A stretch of 64,000 bases of DNA from Arthrobacter sp. ES3-54 (lineage in GTDB: Bacteria > Actinomycetota > Actinomycetes > Actinomycetales > Micrococcaceae). Of this stretch, positions 25,109 through 34,159 are shown piece by piece. Within the stretch, counting starts at the first letter, position 1, and each line of letters starts with the position of its first letter. The notes beneath the pieces were generated by a model, which was not told the origin of the DNA, made no database searches, and worked only from the letters and a program-made list of their open reading frames with translations. The stretch covers positions 186,001-250,000 of the forward strand of contig NZ_JAQFIF010000002.1 of NCBI RefSeq assembly GCF_029504395.1, in the 5' to 3' direction. Made by a program: the position numbers and the translations under genes.

Positions 25109-25831
25109 CTAGGGCATGACGTCGCCGGAATTGGGCCCGAGTGTTTGGCCGACGTACAGGTTGCCACCCGGATCGCTGGCCAGAAGCAGCGCAGTCGGAG
25201 CAACTTCGGCCGCCAGCCCGAAGCGCAACAGCGGCAGTCCGGCACGCTTCGCCGCCTTCCACTCCTCGGAGATGCCATCAACCAGGGGTGTTTCGATGGG
25301 TCCCGGCGCGATGCTGTTGACCAGCACGTTGTCGGCCGCGGTTTCCAGGGCCAGGGCCTTGGTCAGCCCCACGACTCCGGCTTTGGCGGCGCTGTAGTGG
25401 CTGAGCCCGGTGCCACCCTTGATGGCCAGCTGGGAGGCGATGTTGATGATGCGGCCCCACTTCTGCTGCCGCATTTCCCCCACCACCTCCCGGCAGCAGA
25501 GGAAAACGCCCGTCAGGTCCACGGCAATCGTCTCGTTCCACATGGCCAGCGTCATGTCCTCCAGCGGCGATTCCGTCAGCAGGCCGGCGCTGTTCACGAG
25601 AATGTCGATGCTGCCGAGCTGGGAGCGTGCGGCGGCAAAGGCCGCCTTCACGCTCGCTTCGTCTGAGACGTCGACGGCGATGCTTCCCGCCGCGCCCGAC
25701 CGGTCCAGGACAGCGACTCTGTCACCGTTGGCGGTGAAGGCTTCGGCGATGGCCTTGCCGATGCCGCTGGCTCCGCCCGTGACCACAACGGCGCGGCCCT
25801 CCGTGTTTCGGGAGGCGTCAGGGTTGTTCAT
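25109..25831 (-). CDS. Short-chain dehydrogenase/reductase (SDR 1 of operon)
   Basis: 240-aa classical SDR. Cofactor motif TGGASGIG (residues 18-25), NSAG segment (VNSAGLL), catalytic Ser in the IINIASQLA strand and Tyr-x3-Lys in YSAAKAG, then PGPIETPL. Asp at the end of beta-2 (VAVLDRSG) favours NAD over NADP. Such enzymes interconvert alcohols and ketones. ATG 25831 follows GGAAGG. It is separated by 20 bases from the second SDR and 13 from the next gene, so it is in the operon. Confidence 0.88.
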   Translation of the reverse strand: MNNPDASRNTEGRAVVVTGGASGIGKAIAEAFTANGDRVAVLDRSGAAGSIAVDVSDEASVKAAFAAARSQLGSIDILVNSAGLLTESPLEDMTLAMWNETIAVDLTGVFLCCREVVGEMRQQKWGRIINIASQLAIKGGTGLSHYSAAKAGVVGLTKALALETAADNVLVNSIAPGPIETPLVDGISEEWKAAKRAGLPLLRFGLAAEVAPTALLLASDPGGNLYVGQTLGPNSGDVMP

Positions 25832-25851
25832 GCTTGTCCTTCCGGGGCCTT

Positions 25852-26619
25852 TCAGGCACGCATCTTGATGGTGAGTCCGCCGTCGACGATCAGGGACTGG
25901 CCCGTGACGTAGACAGCGTCATCGGAGGTCAGGAAGCCGATGACGCTGGCAACCTCCTGGGGCCGTCCGACGCGGCCCCAGGGGATTTCCAGACCGGCGC
26001 GCTGCAGGCCCTCGGGCCCGAGGGAGTTCACCGGATCCAGGGACTGAGGAGTTTCGATCAGTCCGGGGATAACGGCGTTGGCGCGGATGCCGCGCGGCCC
26101 CAACTCGGCGGCCACACTGCGGATCAGCCCGAGGATGCCGGCCTTGGCGGCTGCGTAGTGGGCATGTTCCTCCCACCCGTAGACGCCGCCGGCAATGGAG
26201 GACACGGCAACCATCGCTCCGCCGTCGGTCATCTTCGCGGAACCGGCGCGCAGGGTCCGCATGACTCCGGTGAGGTCGACGTCGAGCATGTCGTGCCAGC
26301 GCTCATCGGTCATCTCCGCCAGCGGTGAGTTGCGCAGGATTCCGGCGTTGGCCACCGCGTAGTCCAGGCGGCCGTACTCGTGGACGGCGCGTTCGGCGAA
26401 AGCGTCGACCGACGGGGTGCTGCGGACATCCACTTCGTGGATGACCCCCTGGCCGCCGGCGGCTTTCACCAGGCGAAGGGTTTCCTCCGGGTCGTGCGGG
26501 TCGCCCGGAAAGGTGCCGATCACCGAATGCACGCCCCGGTGGGCGTAGTGGACCGCGAGGGCCCGTCCGATGCCGCTGGCCGCTCCGGTGATGACGGCCA
26601 CCCTGTTCTCAGACGTCAT
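25852..26619 (-). CDS. Short-chain dehydrogenase/reductase (SDR 2 of operon)
   Basis: 255-aa classical SDR with TGAASGIG (residues 11-18), NAGILR, the catalytic Tyr-x3-Lys in YAAAKAG and a C-terminal VTGQSLIVDGGLTIK typical of the family. Its start overlaps the MFS gene end by 11 bases, indicating coupled translation. Together with the first SDR it could oxidise a hydroxy-acid or carbonyl product from the imported substrate; the actual substrate is unknown. Confidence 0.88.
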   Translation of the reverse strand: MTSENRVAVITGAASGIGRALAVHYAHRGVHSVIGTFPGDPHDPEETLRLVKAAGGQGVIHEVDVRSTPSVDAFAERAVHEYGRLDYAVANAGILRNSPLAEMTDERWHDMLDVDLTGVMRTLRAGSAKMTDGGAMVAVSSIAGGVYGWEEHAHYAAAKAGILGLIRSVAAELGPRGIRANAVIPGLIETPQSLDPVNSLGPEGLQRAGLEIPWGRVGRPQEVASVIGFLTSDDAVYVTGQSLIVDGGLTIKMRA

Positions 26620-27997
26620 GGGGGTGGTCCTCGAGCAGGGCCTCAGCCGGCGGCTTCGCGGCGATCATCAGGAGGCCGGAGAACAGCGTTCCGGCCGCGC
26701 CGACCCACAGGGCTGCAGCGCCGGTTCCTGCGCTGGCGGCTGCCAGCGTGAACAGAAAACCGCCGAGAATGGTGCCGGGCTGGCTCATTGCGCCGATGAA
26801 GGCTGTGCCGGTGGCACGGCAGCTGACGGGGTAGCACTCGGCCATGAAGTACTGGATCGCGGCGTACGGCCCGACCAGGAAGAACAGGCCCGCACCATAA
26901 GTCGCGATGATCATGAAGGGGCTCGTGGCGATGGGGCTGAGCATGATGGTGAACGAAATGCCGGAGAGAATCCAGCCGCCGATGATGGTCCGCTTCCGGC
27001 CGATCTTGTCCCCGATCCACCCGTGGAAGACGTAGCCGAAGTAGGCCAGCATGTTGATGACGATCAGCATCCAGAAGGCATCGGTAAGTTCCACACCCTT
27101 GGCGTTCTTCAGGACGGAGCTGCCGAGAATGCTGAAGATCAGGATGCCGAAAAAGTTGAAGATCCAGGCCAGCGAGAAGACGATCGTGTTCCGGCGCAGG
27201 TGCGGCTCCCAGATGCGCTTGAGCGGGGCCGCGGAAGAGTGCTCGACGCCGAATGCATGGGCCAGGGCGTGGGCTTCCTCGGTCTTGCCGTGCTTCTCAA
27301 GTTGGGTGAGCTTTTGGTGCAGTTCGAACTGCGGCGTTTCCTTCAGTTTCTTGGCAATGAGCCACACGATGATTACTGCCGGAACGGTCGCCATCAGGTA
27401 CAGGGACCGCCAGCCAAGGGACGGAAGGAAGACGAGGGCGAGGGCGCTGGCGAGCAGGAAGCCCAGCGGCCAGCCGCCCTGGATGAAGGAGTAGTGGAAG
27501 CCGGGGCGCTTGCGCTTGTCCGCGACTTCGGTGACCTGGTAGACCTCGTTCATGTAGGTCGCGTTGACGGCCTGCTCGGAGAATCCGAGCCCGCCGAAGG
27601 AACGGACCAGAATCAACAGGCCGTTACTGAGGAACGGGATTCCGGTCGGGATCAGGGCTGTCAGGCCGGAGACAATGGCGGTTCCGCCGACAGTGGTCAT
27701 CATGCCCTTGCGGCGGCCGAGCCGGTCAATGACGGGGCCGATTCCGAAGCAGACGATCGCGGTGCCGACGGCGATCCAGGTGTTGATTGCGTAGGCTTCG
27801 GTCGCGGTCCAGCCGAATTCCTGCTGCATGGCCGGCAGGAGGGTGCCGAAAAGTCCGAAGTCGAATACGGCGACCGTCCAGGCACATAGCGCCAAGACGG
27901 TGGCGACGGTTGTGTGGTGCTTAGAGAAAACCGGGAAGCGGCGTTTTTCGTCCGGTCCGGGTTGCGTCAGATCAACGGCGGGCTGCTGGATGGTCAT
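26609..27997 (-). CDS. MFS transporter, metabolite:H+ symporter type
   Basis: 462-aa, 12-helix permease. The first helix has WTVAVFDFGLFGTLLP, with the Asp typical of the aromatic-acid/metabolite symporters, motif A variant DRLGRRKGM near residue 95, a long central cytoplasmic loop (~210-270) and DKIGRKRTIIGG in the second half. It is likely an uptake carrier for an organic acid or amide. ATG 27997 overlaps the preceding stop (TAATG), so it is translationally coupled to the deacetylase-like gene. Confidence 0.9.
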   Translation of the reverse strand: MTIQQPAVDLTQPGPDEKRRFPVFSKHHTTVATVLALCAWTVAVFDFGLFGTLLPAMQQEFGWTATEAYAINTWIAVGTAIVCFGIGPVIDRLGRRKGMMTTVGGTAIVSGLTALIPTGIPFLSNGLLILVRSFGGLGFSEQAVNATYMNEVYQVTEVADKRKRPGFHYSFIQGGWPLGFLLASALALVFLPSLGWRSLYLMATVPAVIIVWLIAKKLKETPQFELHQKLTQLEKHGKTEEAHALAHAFGVEHSSAAPLKRIWEPHLRRNTIVFSLAWIFNFFGILIFSILGSSVLKNAKGVELTDAFWMLIVINMLAYFGYVFHGWIGDKIGRKRTIIGGWILSGISFTIMLSPIATSPFMIIATYGAGLFFLVGPYAAIQYFMAECYPVSCRATGTAFIGAMSQPGTILGGFLFTLAAASAGTGAAALWVGAAGTLFSGLLMIAAKPPAEALLEDHPHDV

Positions 27998-28884
27998 TAC
28001 TGGTTTTCCTTTCGGGGGCTGCGGGCGAGGAAGGAGTCCGCGATCTGGTCGAACTTCAGCCAGCTGACGCCTTCATGGGAGTTGATGTGTTCGATGAGGC
28101 GCTCAAGCATGAGCAGGACCTGGGGGCGGCCCGAGACGTCCGGGTGGATGGTCATGGTGAAGACGGCCTGATCCATTTCCCGGTACACCCAGTCGAACTG
28201 GTCGCGCCACATCTGTTCGATGTCCCGCGGGCTGACGAATCCGTGGGAGTTCGGGGCCGCCTTGATGAACATCATGGGAGGGAGGTCGTCCAGATACCAG
28301 TTGGCGGGGATCTCGACGAGGTCGGTTTCCGTGCCCCGGACCAGCGGCTCCATCCACGTCTCGGCGGCCTTGGTGTAGTCGATCTTCTTCCAGCTGTCGC
28401 CGACCCGGACGTAGTAGGGCTCAAAATCCTTGTGCATCAGGGAGTGGTCGTATTTGATCCCGCGTTCGAGCAGGATCTCGTTGGTGACCGGGGAAAATTC
28501 CCACCAAGGCGCAACATAGCCCGTGGGCCGTCGGCCGGACACTTTCTCGATGAGTTCGATCGAGCGGTCCAGGATGGCGGTCTCCTGCTCTCGGGTCATG
28601 GCGATGGGGTTTTCATGCGAGTACCCGTGAACGCCGATTTCGTGCCCGGCATCGACGATCATCCGGGTCAGGTCCGGGAAGGTCTCGATCGAGTGACCCG
28701 GCACGAACCAGGTGGCGGGCAGGCTGTATTTCTCGAAGAGCCGGATGAGGCGCGGGCCGCCGACCTCGCCGCTGAACAAGCCGCGGGAGATATCGCAGGG
28801 CGAGTCCTCGCCCCCGTAGGAGCCGAGCATTCCGGCAACTGCGTCCACGTCGACGCCGAACGCGACTTGGATGTCCTTAGTCAT
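27997..28884 (-). CDS. Polysaccharide-deacetylase-fold hydrolase, cyclic imide hydrolase (imidase) type
   Basis: 295-aa member of the PuuE-like branch of the NodB fold. FGVDVDA near residues 9-15, [14 protein letters not shown] near 85-98, a YVAPWWEFS block and [10 protein letters not shown] near 245 are the metal/active-site blocks. The [16 protein letters not shown] segment and overall layout recall the bacterial cyclic imide hydrolase and allantoinase PuuE (both ~295-310 aa) rather than peptidoglycan deacetylases; there is no signal peptide. It would open a five-membered imide to a half-amide. Assignment is by remembered family pattern, not search. Confidence 0.72.
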   Translation of the reverse strand: MTKDIQVAFGVDVDAVAGMLGSYGGEDSPCDISRGLFSGEVGGPRLIRLFEKYSLPATWFVPGHSIETFPDLTRMIVDAGHEIGVHGYSHENPIAMTREQETAILDRSIELIEKVSGRRPTGYVAPWWEFSPVTNEILLERGIKYDHSLMHKDFEPYYVRVGDSWKKIDYTKAAETWMEPLVRGTETDLVEIPANWYLDDLPPMMFIKAAPNSHGFVSPRDIEQMWRDQFDWVYREMDQAVFTMTIHPDVSGRPQVLLMLERLIEHINSHEGVSWLKFDQIADSFLARSPRKENQ

Positions 28885-28970
28885 GAGATCAACCTTTCAC
28901 TGCGCTTTTTGTTGAGGTTTGGCTTTTTGTTGGGGTTTGTTGGTGAGGCGCGGATTTGGGCGGGGATGAA

Positions 28971-29990
28971 CTAGTCAGGGACCGCGCCCCGATGGGCGAA
29001 GGTCTCCTCAATCCCGGCGGCGGGTGTGCCGAGCCTGAGCAGAAGACTCAGCAGAACCAGCGATTGGGATGGCCTTAGCAGCCCGGCGGGAATGGCACCG
29101 GCAGCGCGCAGATCCTCGCCGCCGCCGTCGCCGTAGCGGGGCACTACGGCACCGGCTTCCACCCGGGTGCTCGTAACGACGACGACGCCGGCGGCGGTGG
29201 CGCGGGCGACTTCCTGGCACAGCACGCGGTTGGCGTTGCCCGTTCCCGTCCCCTGGAGCACGATTCCTGCCGCCCCCGCCTGGAGGGCGGCCCGCAGGAG
29301 GGTGGCGTCTGCTCCGGGGTAGGCAGCAACGAGGTCCACGCGCGGCGAACCGGCGTCCGCGCCCGGCAGCGGCAACGGGGGAAGGCCGCGCCGTGCCGCC
29401 TGGATCTCGACCTCGCCGGAGTCGGACACCGATCCCACGGTTCCGAAGTCCGGGTTGGCGAAGGCGTCGAGGCTGGTTGTGTGGCGCTTGCGGACACCTG
29501 CCGCAGGGAAAATGGTCCCGGCAAACGCCAGCAGCACACCGGTTCCCCGGGCCCGCGGAGAACCGGCGACGGCGATGGCGCGGGACAGATTGCCGGGACC
29601 GTCCGGAGAGTCGGCGTCGGCGGCCTGCTGTGCTCCGGTGAACACGACCGGGCGTGGATCATCGTGTGTGAGGTCAACGAGATAGGCCGTTTCCTCCATC
29701 GTGTCCGTACCATGGGTGACCACGACGCCCAGAACCTGCGGATCGGCCAGGGCTTGCCGGATCTTGGCGCAGATGGCGATCATGTCGTCGACTGTCAGCA
29801 GGTATGAACCCTTCCGGAAAACATCGACGACGCGGACCGGGTGTGCCGCTGGCACACCCAGGCTGGCGAACACCTGCTCCCCCGTGTCGGACGCCACGGC
29901 GGCTCCCCCGGCCTCGGACGCACGGGAGGAAATGGTTCCTCCCGTGGCCAGCAGCACCACGTGGGGACCAACCAAATCTGTGACTGTCAT
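28971..29990 (-). CDS. Asparaginase family protein
   Basis: 339-aa L-asparaginase fold. First catalytic block LLATGGTISSR with Thr near residue 17, second block VVTHGTDTMEETAYLVDL near 93-110 with the Thr-Asp-Lys region partly changed. No secretion signal, so cytoplasmic. It hydrolyses asparagine or another half-amide. ATG 29990 follows GGAGTGGAA; an ATG at 30011 lacks a binding site. First gene of a six-gene leftward operon and next to an imidase-like gene, which fits hydrolysis of a half-amide made by imide opening; that substrate is inference. Confidence 0.85.
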   Translation of the reverse strand: MTVTDLVGPHVVLLATGGTISSRASEAGGAAVASDTGEQVFASLGVPAAHPVRVVDVFRKGSYLLTVDDMIAICAKIRQALADPQVLGVVVTHGTDTMEETAYLVDLTHDDPRPVVFTGAQQAADADSPDGPGNLSRAIAVAGSPRARGTGVLLAFAGTIFPAAGVRKRHTTSLDAFANPDFGTVGSVSDSGEVEIQAARRGLPPLPLPGADAGSPRVDLVAAYPGADATLLRAALQAGAAGIVLQGTGTGNANRVLCQEVARATAAGVVVVTSTRVEAGAVVPRYGDGGGEDLRAAGAIPAGLLRPSQSLVLLSLLLRLGTPAAGIEETFAHRGAVPD

Positions 29991-30027
29991 TTCCACTCCG
30001 TTTGTTGGCATCCGTTTCCGGATGCGT

Positions 30028-30043
30028 ACCCAATCGATTGGGT
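30028..30043. promoter_or_regulatory. LacI-type operator O1 (ACCCAATCGATTGGGT)
   Basis: Perfect 16-bp palindrome with central CG, the usual LacI-family form. It lies 37 bases upstream of the asparaginase start, between its likely promoter and the gene. A small hairpin GCATCCG-TTTC-CGGATGC (30008-30025) lies beside it in the 5' leader. Confidence 0.85.
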
Positions 30044-30138
30044 TGTTGACTAAAAGTTATCCCTGCCATGTTTCTTGCAGATGCTCCCGGAAGTTTCAAG
30101 GGGGTAAATACTTCGCCGCCGGTTGCCGGGATTCCGTC

Positions 30139-30156
30139 TACCCAATCGATTGGGTA
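30139..30156. promoter_or_regulatory. LacI-type operator O2 (TACCCAATCGATTGGGTA)
   Basis: Perfect 18-bp palindrome whose 16-bp core is identical to O1; centres are 112 bases apart. It overlaps a candidate -35 (TTGGGT, 30150-30155) for the rightward LacI gene with a -10-like TAGAAT at 30174-30179, so it should autoregulate. Two sites allow looping by a tetramer or paired dimers. Confidence 0.85.
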
Positions 30157-30276
30157 CGCCGTTGGATTGACTATAGAATGTGATGTGCAGCACGTCAAGG
30201 GTGCGTGTGCCAGGGATCGAGGCATCATCAGGCACTCTTGGTGACGACGACCTTTTGAGCTGAGGCAGGGGAATGA

Positions 30277-31317
30277 ATGGAAGAGAGCACGGCTGGCGGC
30301 CGGACAGTGACGCTGAAGGATCTCGCGAGCGAGCTCGGCATCCACCCTTCGACCGTGTCCAGGATCCTGCATTCGGGCTCTGACGTGGCACGCGGGGCAG
30401 CTTCCGTGGCTACAGCCGAACGCGTGCGCGAGCTGGCGCGGAAACGCGGCTACTCCCCCGACCCGCAAGCGGCCGGGCTGCGCACGCGGCGCACGCACCT
30501 CATGGGCGTGATCGTCCCCCGGCTTTCGGACCTGGTTCTGGCGATCATGTACGAGGGCATTGACGAGGCAGCGGCGGAACTCGGCTACTCCACTTTTGTC
30601 ATGAACTCCCGCGACGACCCTGAGGAACAGCGCCGCAAGACGGACTCCATGCTGGCCCGACGCGTGGACGGGCTGATCATCGGCGACGCACACCTGGACA
30701 GCGGCCTGCTGCGGGAGCTGGCCGCCCGGAAGGTGCCGTTTGTGCTCATGAACCGCCGCGTCCCGGGCTTCCCGTCGGCCACATGCGACGACGTCCTTGG
30801 CGGCGAGCTTGTGGCGGAGCACCTGTGGGGCAAGGGGCACCGGAATGTCGCCGTGATCGCCGGCGAGCCGTATGCCAGCACGGCCGTCGACCGGACGGCC
30901 GGCTTCGTGGACCGCTGGCGTGCCCTGGGCGGGAGGATCCCCCGGAAGGCCGTGGTGTGGTCCCGTTTTGATACCGCCGGTGGACGGGAAGCGGCCGAGA
31001 CCATTCTGGCTCACTGCAACCCCCACCCGACTGCACTTTTCGCCGTCAACGACTTCGCGGCCATTGGCGCCATGGGAGCCCTGCGGTCCCATGGCCTCGG
31101 CGTCGGCCGCGACGTGGCGGTGGTTGGGTTCAATGACACCTCCCTGGCCGCGGAACTTCCCATCCCGCTCTCTTCTGTACGCTCGCCCATGCTGGATATC
31201 GGGCGTACGGCGGTGCAGCTCCTCAAGGGCGTCCTGGACGGCCGGAAGGTCGAATCGGTCAAGCTGAAGCCGGTCCTGTGCGTGCGGGAAAGTAGCGCCT
31301 TCGGCAACGCGGTGTGA
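30277..31317 (+). CDS. LacI family transcriptional regulator
   Basis: 346 aa. N-terminal LacI helix-turn-helix (VTLKDLASELGIHPSTVSRI, residues 11-30, then a hinge helix AERVRELARKRGYSPDPQAAGLR) and a periplasmic-binding-protein-like effector domain from ~65 to 335. It is divergent from the asparaginase/imidase operon, and both face two copies of a LacI operator, so it most likely represses that operon and itself. The effector is unknown, presumably the operon substrate or a breakdown product. Confidence 0.93.
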   Translation: MEESTAGGRTVTLKDLASELGIHPSTVSRILHSGSDVARGAASVATAERVRELARKRGYSPDPQAAGLRTRRTHLMGVIVPRLSDLVLAIMYEGIDEAAAELGYSTFVMNSRDDPEEQRRKTDSMLARRVDGLIIGDAHLDSGLLRELAARKVPFVLMNRRVPGFPSATCDDVLGGELVAEHLWGKGHRNVAVIAGEPYASTAVDRTAGFVDRWRALGGRIPRKAVVWSRFDTAGGREAAETILAHCNPHPTALFAVNDFAAIGAMGALRSHGLGVGRDVAVVGFNDTSLAAELPIPLSSVRSPMLDIGRTAVQLLKGVLDGRKVESVKLKPVLCVRESSAFGNAV

Positions 31318-31515
31318 CACGGCAAGGGGATCCTCTCGTCAGTCGAACTAGTGTGTCGAATCGGAGGGCCATACGCGCCCGCCGGGTCCGTCCATCCATG
31401 ACCCGACCTGCAGCCTCCAAGCCCCATGAGTTGAGATTAGTGATCCGGCTCACAGCGTCATATCGGAAGTTCGCCCAAGATTGACGCTACTTTTCGTGCA
31501 AACTGCCCAATCCCC

Positions 31516-32961
31516 TTAGCGGGCGGCCGCAACGATGCCGAGGGCGAGCATGCACGTGGCGCGGACTTCGCCATCGGAGAGGTCCAGTTTCAGCAGCTCC
31601 TCGATTTTCCGCAGCCGGTAGCTGAGCGTATTCCGGTGGATGAAGAGCTCATCGCAGATCTTCGCGGAGTTCCCGCTGTGGCGCAGGTACGCGCCGAAGG
31701 TCTCTCGCAGCGAGCTGCCGCCGTCGGAGGTTAAGGGCGCCAGCAGCCGCTGGCACATTGCCACCAGACCCGGGCTGGGCAGCCCCTGCACAATGCCGGC
31801 GAGATCGGCCAGCGGCGCCTGGTGCACCCCTGGCCGTCCCACATGACGGCGGGCAAGCTGAAGCGCCAGCGGCAGTTCACTGAGGCCCGCGGATTCCGAG
31901 ACGATGACGGACAGTTCCGGGGCGTCCGTAAAGAATCCCCGCGCGGCATCCAGCAAGTCGGCCGCCGAGTGCCGGTGCTGCAGCAAGAGAGTCGTGAGTC
32001 CGGCCTCTTCCATGAACCGCACCGTGCCGAACCCGGCCTGCAGACCCACCCGGGCGCGCCATGCGATGGCGCGCAGCTTTGCTGGGGCCACCTCTTCTGA
32101 GCTGCCGATCAGCACCGCACCCCAGTCACTGTCAGGATCGAACCCAGATTCGAGGGCGTAGCGGCGCAGCGGCGCGGACGGCTCGCCGCGGTCCTCATAG
32201 AGGGCCTCCATGAAGCGTGCGGCTTCCCGGGAATGCAGGGGCGAATGCGACCCGAGCGTATAGCTCAGCTGCATGGCGATGACAGCAGCCACTGGGCCCA
32301 GAATGGGCTGCAGCACAATGTTGCTCCCGATCCCCTCGATAGCAAGCCTGAACTGCTCGGACTCGCCGCTGGGCAGGCGCAGCGCGGTCCGCGCGGTCCC
32401 GCCGTGGGCCTCGCCCGCGGAAACAAGCTCGAAGGCGTTCTGGTCGATCACGGCCACCCTCGCATCGATGGCAGCCGCCACCCTCTCGAGTACCTCCGCC
32501 AGGGAATGCCCGTCGGCCGCCAGCCGGGTGCATTGGTCCGCCAGTTCCCAGCCCTTCCGCAACTCCTCATAGCGCTCGGCGGCGATGACCCGCTCCACGT
32601 GCCGCATGACCAGCACAAAGGGCACCTGCGGCGCGAGCTCCAACAGCGGCAGGCCGTGCACCTCGCAGGCACGGAGCAGGCCGGCCGGCAGCTCGCTGTG
32701 CGCCGCGCCCAAGCCGAACGCCAGCCCAGAGACGGGGACGGAAACCAGCCGTTCCACGTAGGCGTCCCAGGTCCTGAAGTCCTTGACGTTCAGGCCCATG
32801 CCGTTGGTCAGCACCAGGGCGTTCACGCTGAGAAAGGGTGTGGGGTCCATATGCTCGGTGGGGGCGCACCAGGTGATGGGCCGGGCCAGTCGGCCCTCGC
32901 CGCCCGCAACCCGGAGTCGGATGTTGAGATCGGCGTCGTCTGCTAAATCTGAAATTCGCAC
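31516..32961 (-). CDS. PucR family transcriptional regulator
   Basis: 481 aa. N-terminal PucR domain (residues ~1-125: ITWCAPTEHMDPTPFL, LVLTNGMGL) and a C-terminal PucR/CdaR helix-turn-helix (GNSAKICDELFIHRNTLSYRLRKIEELL near 435-462). Such proteins usually activate purine, proline or amide catabolism genes. It is divergent from pxpA and so is probably its regulator. GTG 32961 follows GGGAGGG. The middle GAF-like region binds an unknown effector. Confidence 0.88.
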   Translation of the reverse strand: MRISDLADDADLNIRLRVAGGEGRLARPITWCAPTEHMDPTPFLSVNALVLTNGMGLNVKDFRTWDAYVERLVSVPVSGLAFGLGAAHSELPAGLLRACEVHGLPLLELAPQVPFVLVMRHVERVIAAERYEELRKGWELADQCTRLAADGHSLAEVLERVAAAIDARVAVIDQNAFELVSAGEAHGGTARTALRLPSGESEQFRLAIEGIGSNIVLQPILGPVAAVIAMQLSYTLGSHSPLHSREAARFMEALYEDRGEPSAPLRRYALESGFDPDSDWGAVLIGSSEEVAPAKLRAIAWRARVGLQAGFGTVRFMEEAGLTTLLLQHRHSAADLLDAARGFFTDAPELSVIVSESAGLSELPLALQLARRHVGRPGVHQAPLADLAGIVQGLPSPGLVAMCQRLLAPLTSDGGSSLRETFGAYLRHSGNSAKICDELFIHRNTLSYRLRKIEELLKLDLSDGEVRATCMLALGIVAAAR

Positions 32962-33080
32962 GGGACCCTCCCACTACGGCGGGACTCTCCGCCGGACAGT
33001 GCAATAACCATAATTGATGCCCGCAGATTCAGCGACCTGCACAATATCGGGCGCGTCAATTGCTGAGTAGCGTTGCACCC

Positions 33081-33881
33081 ATGCAAACCAATGTGACTCC
33101 CGACACCTCTCCTGGCACCTCTCCCCACACGTCTGCCTTCACCGCTCCCCCCACCCCCTTCAGTCAAGGGCGTGTGCTCTTGAACTCCGATATGGGCGAA
33201 GGCCTTGGCCTCCACGAGTTCGGCAACGACGAAGAACTCATGCGCATCATCGACGTCGCCAACGTGGCCTGTGGGTATCACGCCGGCGATCCCGACGTCA
33301 TGGAACGGACCGTGGCGATGGCGGCAGAGCACGGCGTGGCGGTCGGAGCGCACCCCGGCCTGCCGGACATCGTGGGGTTCGGACGCCGCCGAATGGTTCT
33401 CACCCCGGCCGAGGTCGAGTCGATCATCCTGTATCAGACCGGAGCCCTGACGGCGTTCCTGGCAAAGCACGGGCTAGAGCTGAACCACATCAAACCGCAC
33501 GGCGCCCTCTACGGCATGCTGGCCGGCGACGAGGAACTGATGCAGGCCGCCGCCGGCACGGCCTTGCAGTTCGGCATTCCGTTTTTCGGGCTCGCCGGGA
33601 CCGCCCACGAACGCGTGTGCCGGGCCATGGGGGTGGACTTCGTGCCCGAACTCTATGTCGACCTCAACTACGGTCCGGCCGGTGAGCTGCTGATCCAGCG
33701 CCGTCCGGTGCCCACCGACCCCGACGCCGCCGCTGAGCGTGTCAGCAGGGCGCTGGCCGGCAAGCCGGTCCTCGCCGTTGACGGCACGGAGCTGGACATC
33801 CAGTTCCAAAGCATCTGCGTCCACTCCGACGCACCCAATTCTGTCGCAGTGGCCACCGCAGTGCGTGCGGTCCTGGGCTGA
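33081..33881 (+). CDS. pxpA: 5-oxoprolinase subunit A (LamB/YcsF family)
   Basis: 266-aa LamB/YcsF protein: LNSDMGEG start of the conserved domain at residue ~35, ANVACGYHAGDP, GAHPGLPD, HIKPHGALY, then FFGLAGTA and a C-terminal ICVHSDAP. Its domain is ~230 aa; the first ~30 residues are a Pro/Thr-rich extension absent from most relatives. With PxpB and PxpC it opens 5-oxoproline to glutamate using ATP. ATG 33081 is chosen; an upstream TTG at 33060 has no binding site. Gap of 36 bases to the next gene. Confidence 0.9.
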   Translation: MQTNVTPDTSPGTSPHTSAFTAPPTPFSQGRVLLNSDMGEGLGLHEFGNDEELMRIIDVANVACGYHAGDPDVMERTVAMAAEHGVAVGAHPGLPDIVGFGRRRMVLTPAEVESIILYQTGALTAFLAKHGLELNHIKPHGALYGMLAGDEELMQAAAGTALQFGIPFFGLAGTAHERVCRAMGVDFVPELYVDLNYGPAGELLIQRRPVPTDPDAAAERVSRALAGKPVLAVDGTELDIQFQSICVHSDAPNSVAVATAVRAVLG

Positions 33882-33917
33882 ACCGATCTATCCAAACCAT
33901 CTGAAAGAGAGCATCCC

Positions 33918-34157
33918 GTGGCAACCATCGTTTCCCCGCTCCCCGGCGTCTTCTACCGCAAGCCCGGCCCTGGCAAACCGCCTTTCGCCAATGAAGGCGA
34001 CGCCATCGAGGTCGGACAGACCCTCGGCATTATCGAAATCATGAAGCAGTTCACCGAAATCCAGTCCGATGTGGCCGGCACCCTGGAGTCGTTTGAGGTC
34101 AACGAGGGCGACATGGTCAACCCAGGCGACGCAATCGTCGTCGTCCGGGAAGGATAG
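33918..34157 (+). CDS. Biotin carboxyl carrier protein
   Basis: 79-aa biotinyl domain with the carrier motif EIMKQF: Lys43 is the biotinylation site (the usual EAMKM is relaxed to EIMKQ). It has two short halves, VGQTLGIIE and VNEGDMVNPGDAIVVV, of the flattened barrel, and no dimerisation extension. GTG 33918. It sits 2 bases before the biotin carboxylase and within the pxp operon, so it should carry carboxyl groups for this cluster rather than for fatty-acid synthesis. Confidence 0.9.
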   Translation: MATIVSPLPGVFYRKPGPGKPPFANEGDAIEVGQTLGIIEIMKQFTEIQSDVAGTLESFEVNEGDMVNPGDAIVVVREG

Positions 34158-34159
34158 CC

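Noticed and set aside
26570..27889. 439-codon plus-strand frame across the MFS gene
   Set aside because: Composition rich in Asp/Glu/Gly from antisense reading; the MFS gene is the real one.
29674..31320. 548-codon reading frame antisense to the LacI gene and its operators
   Set aside because: It runs through the operators and shows Arg/Pro/Gly-rich shadow composition; the LacI protein on the other strand has clear motifs throughout.
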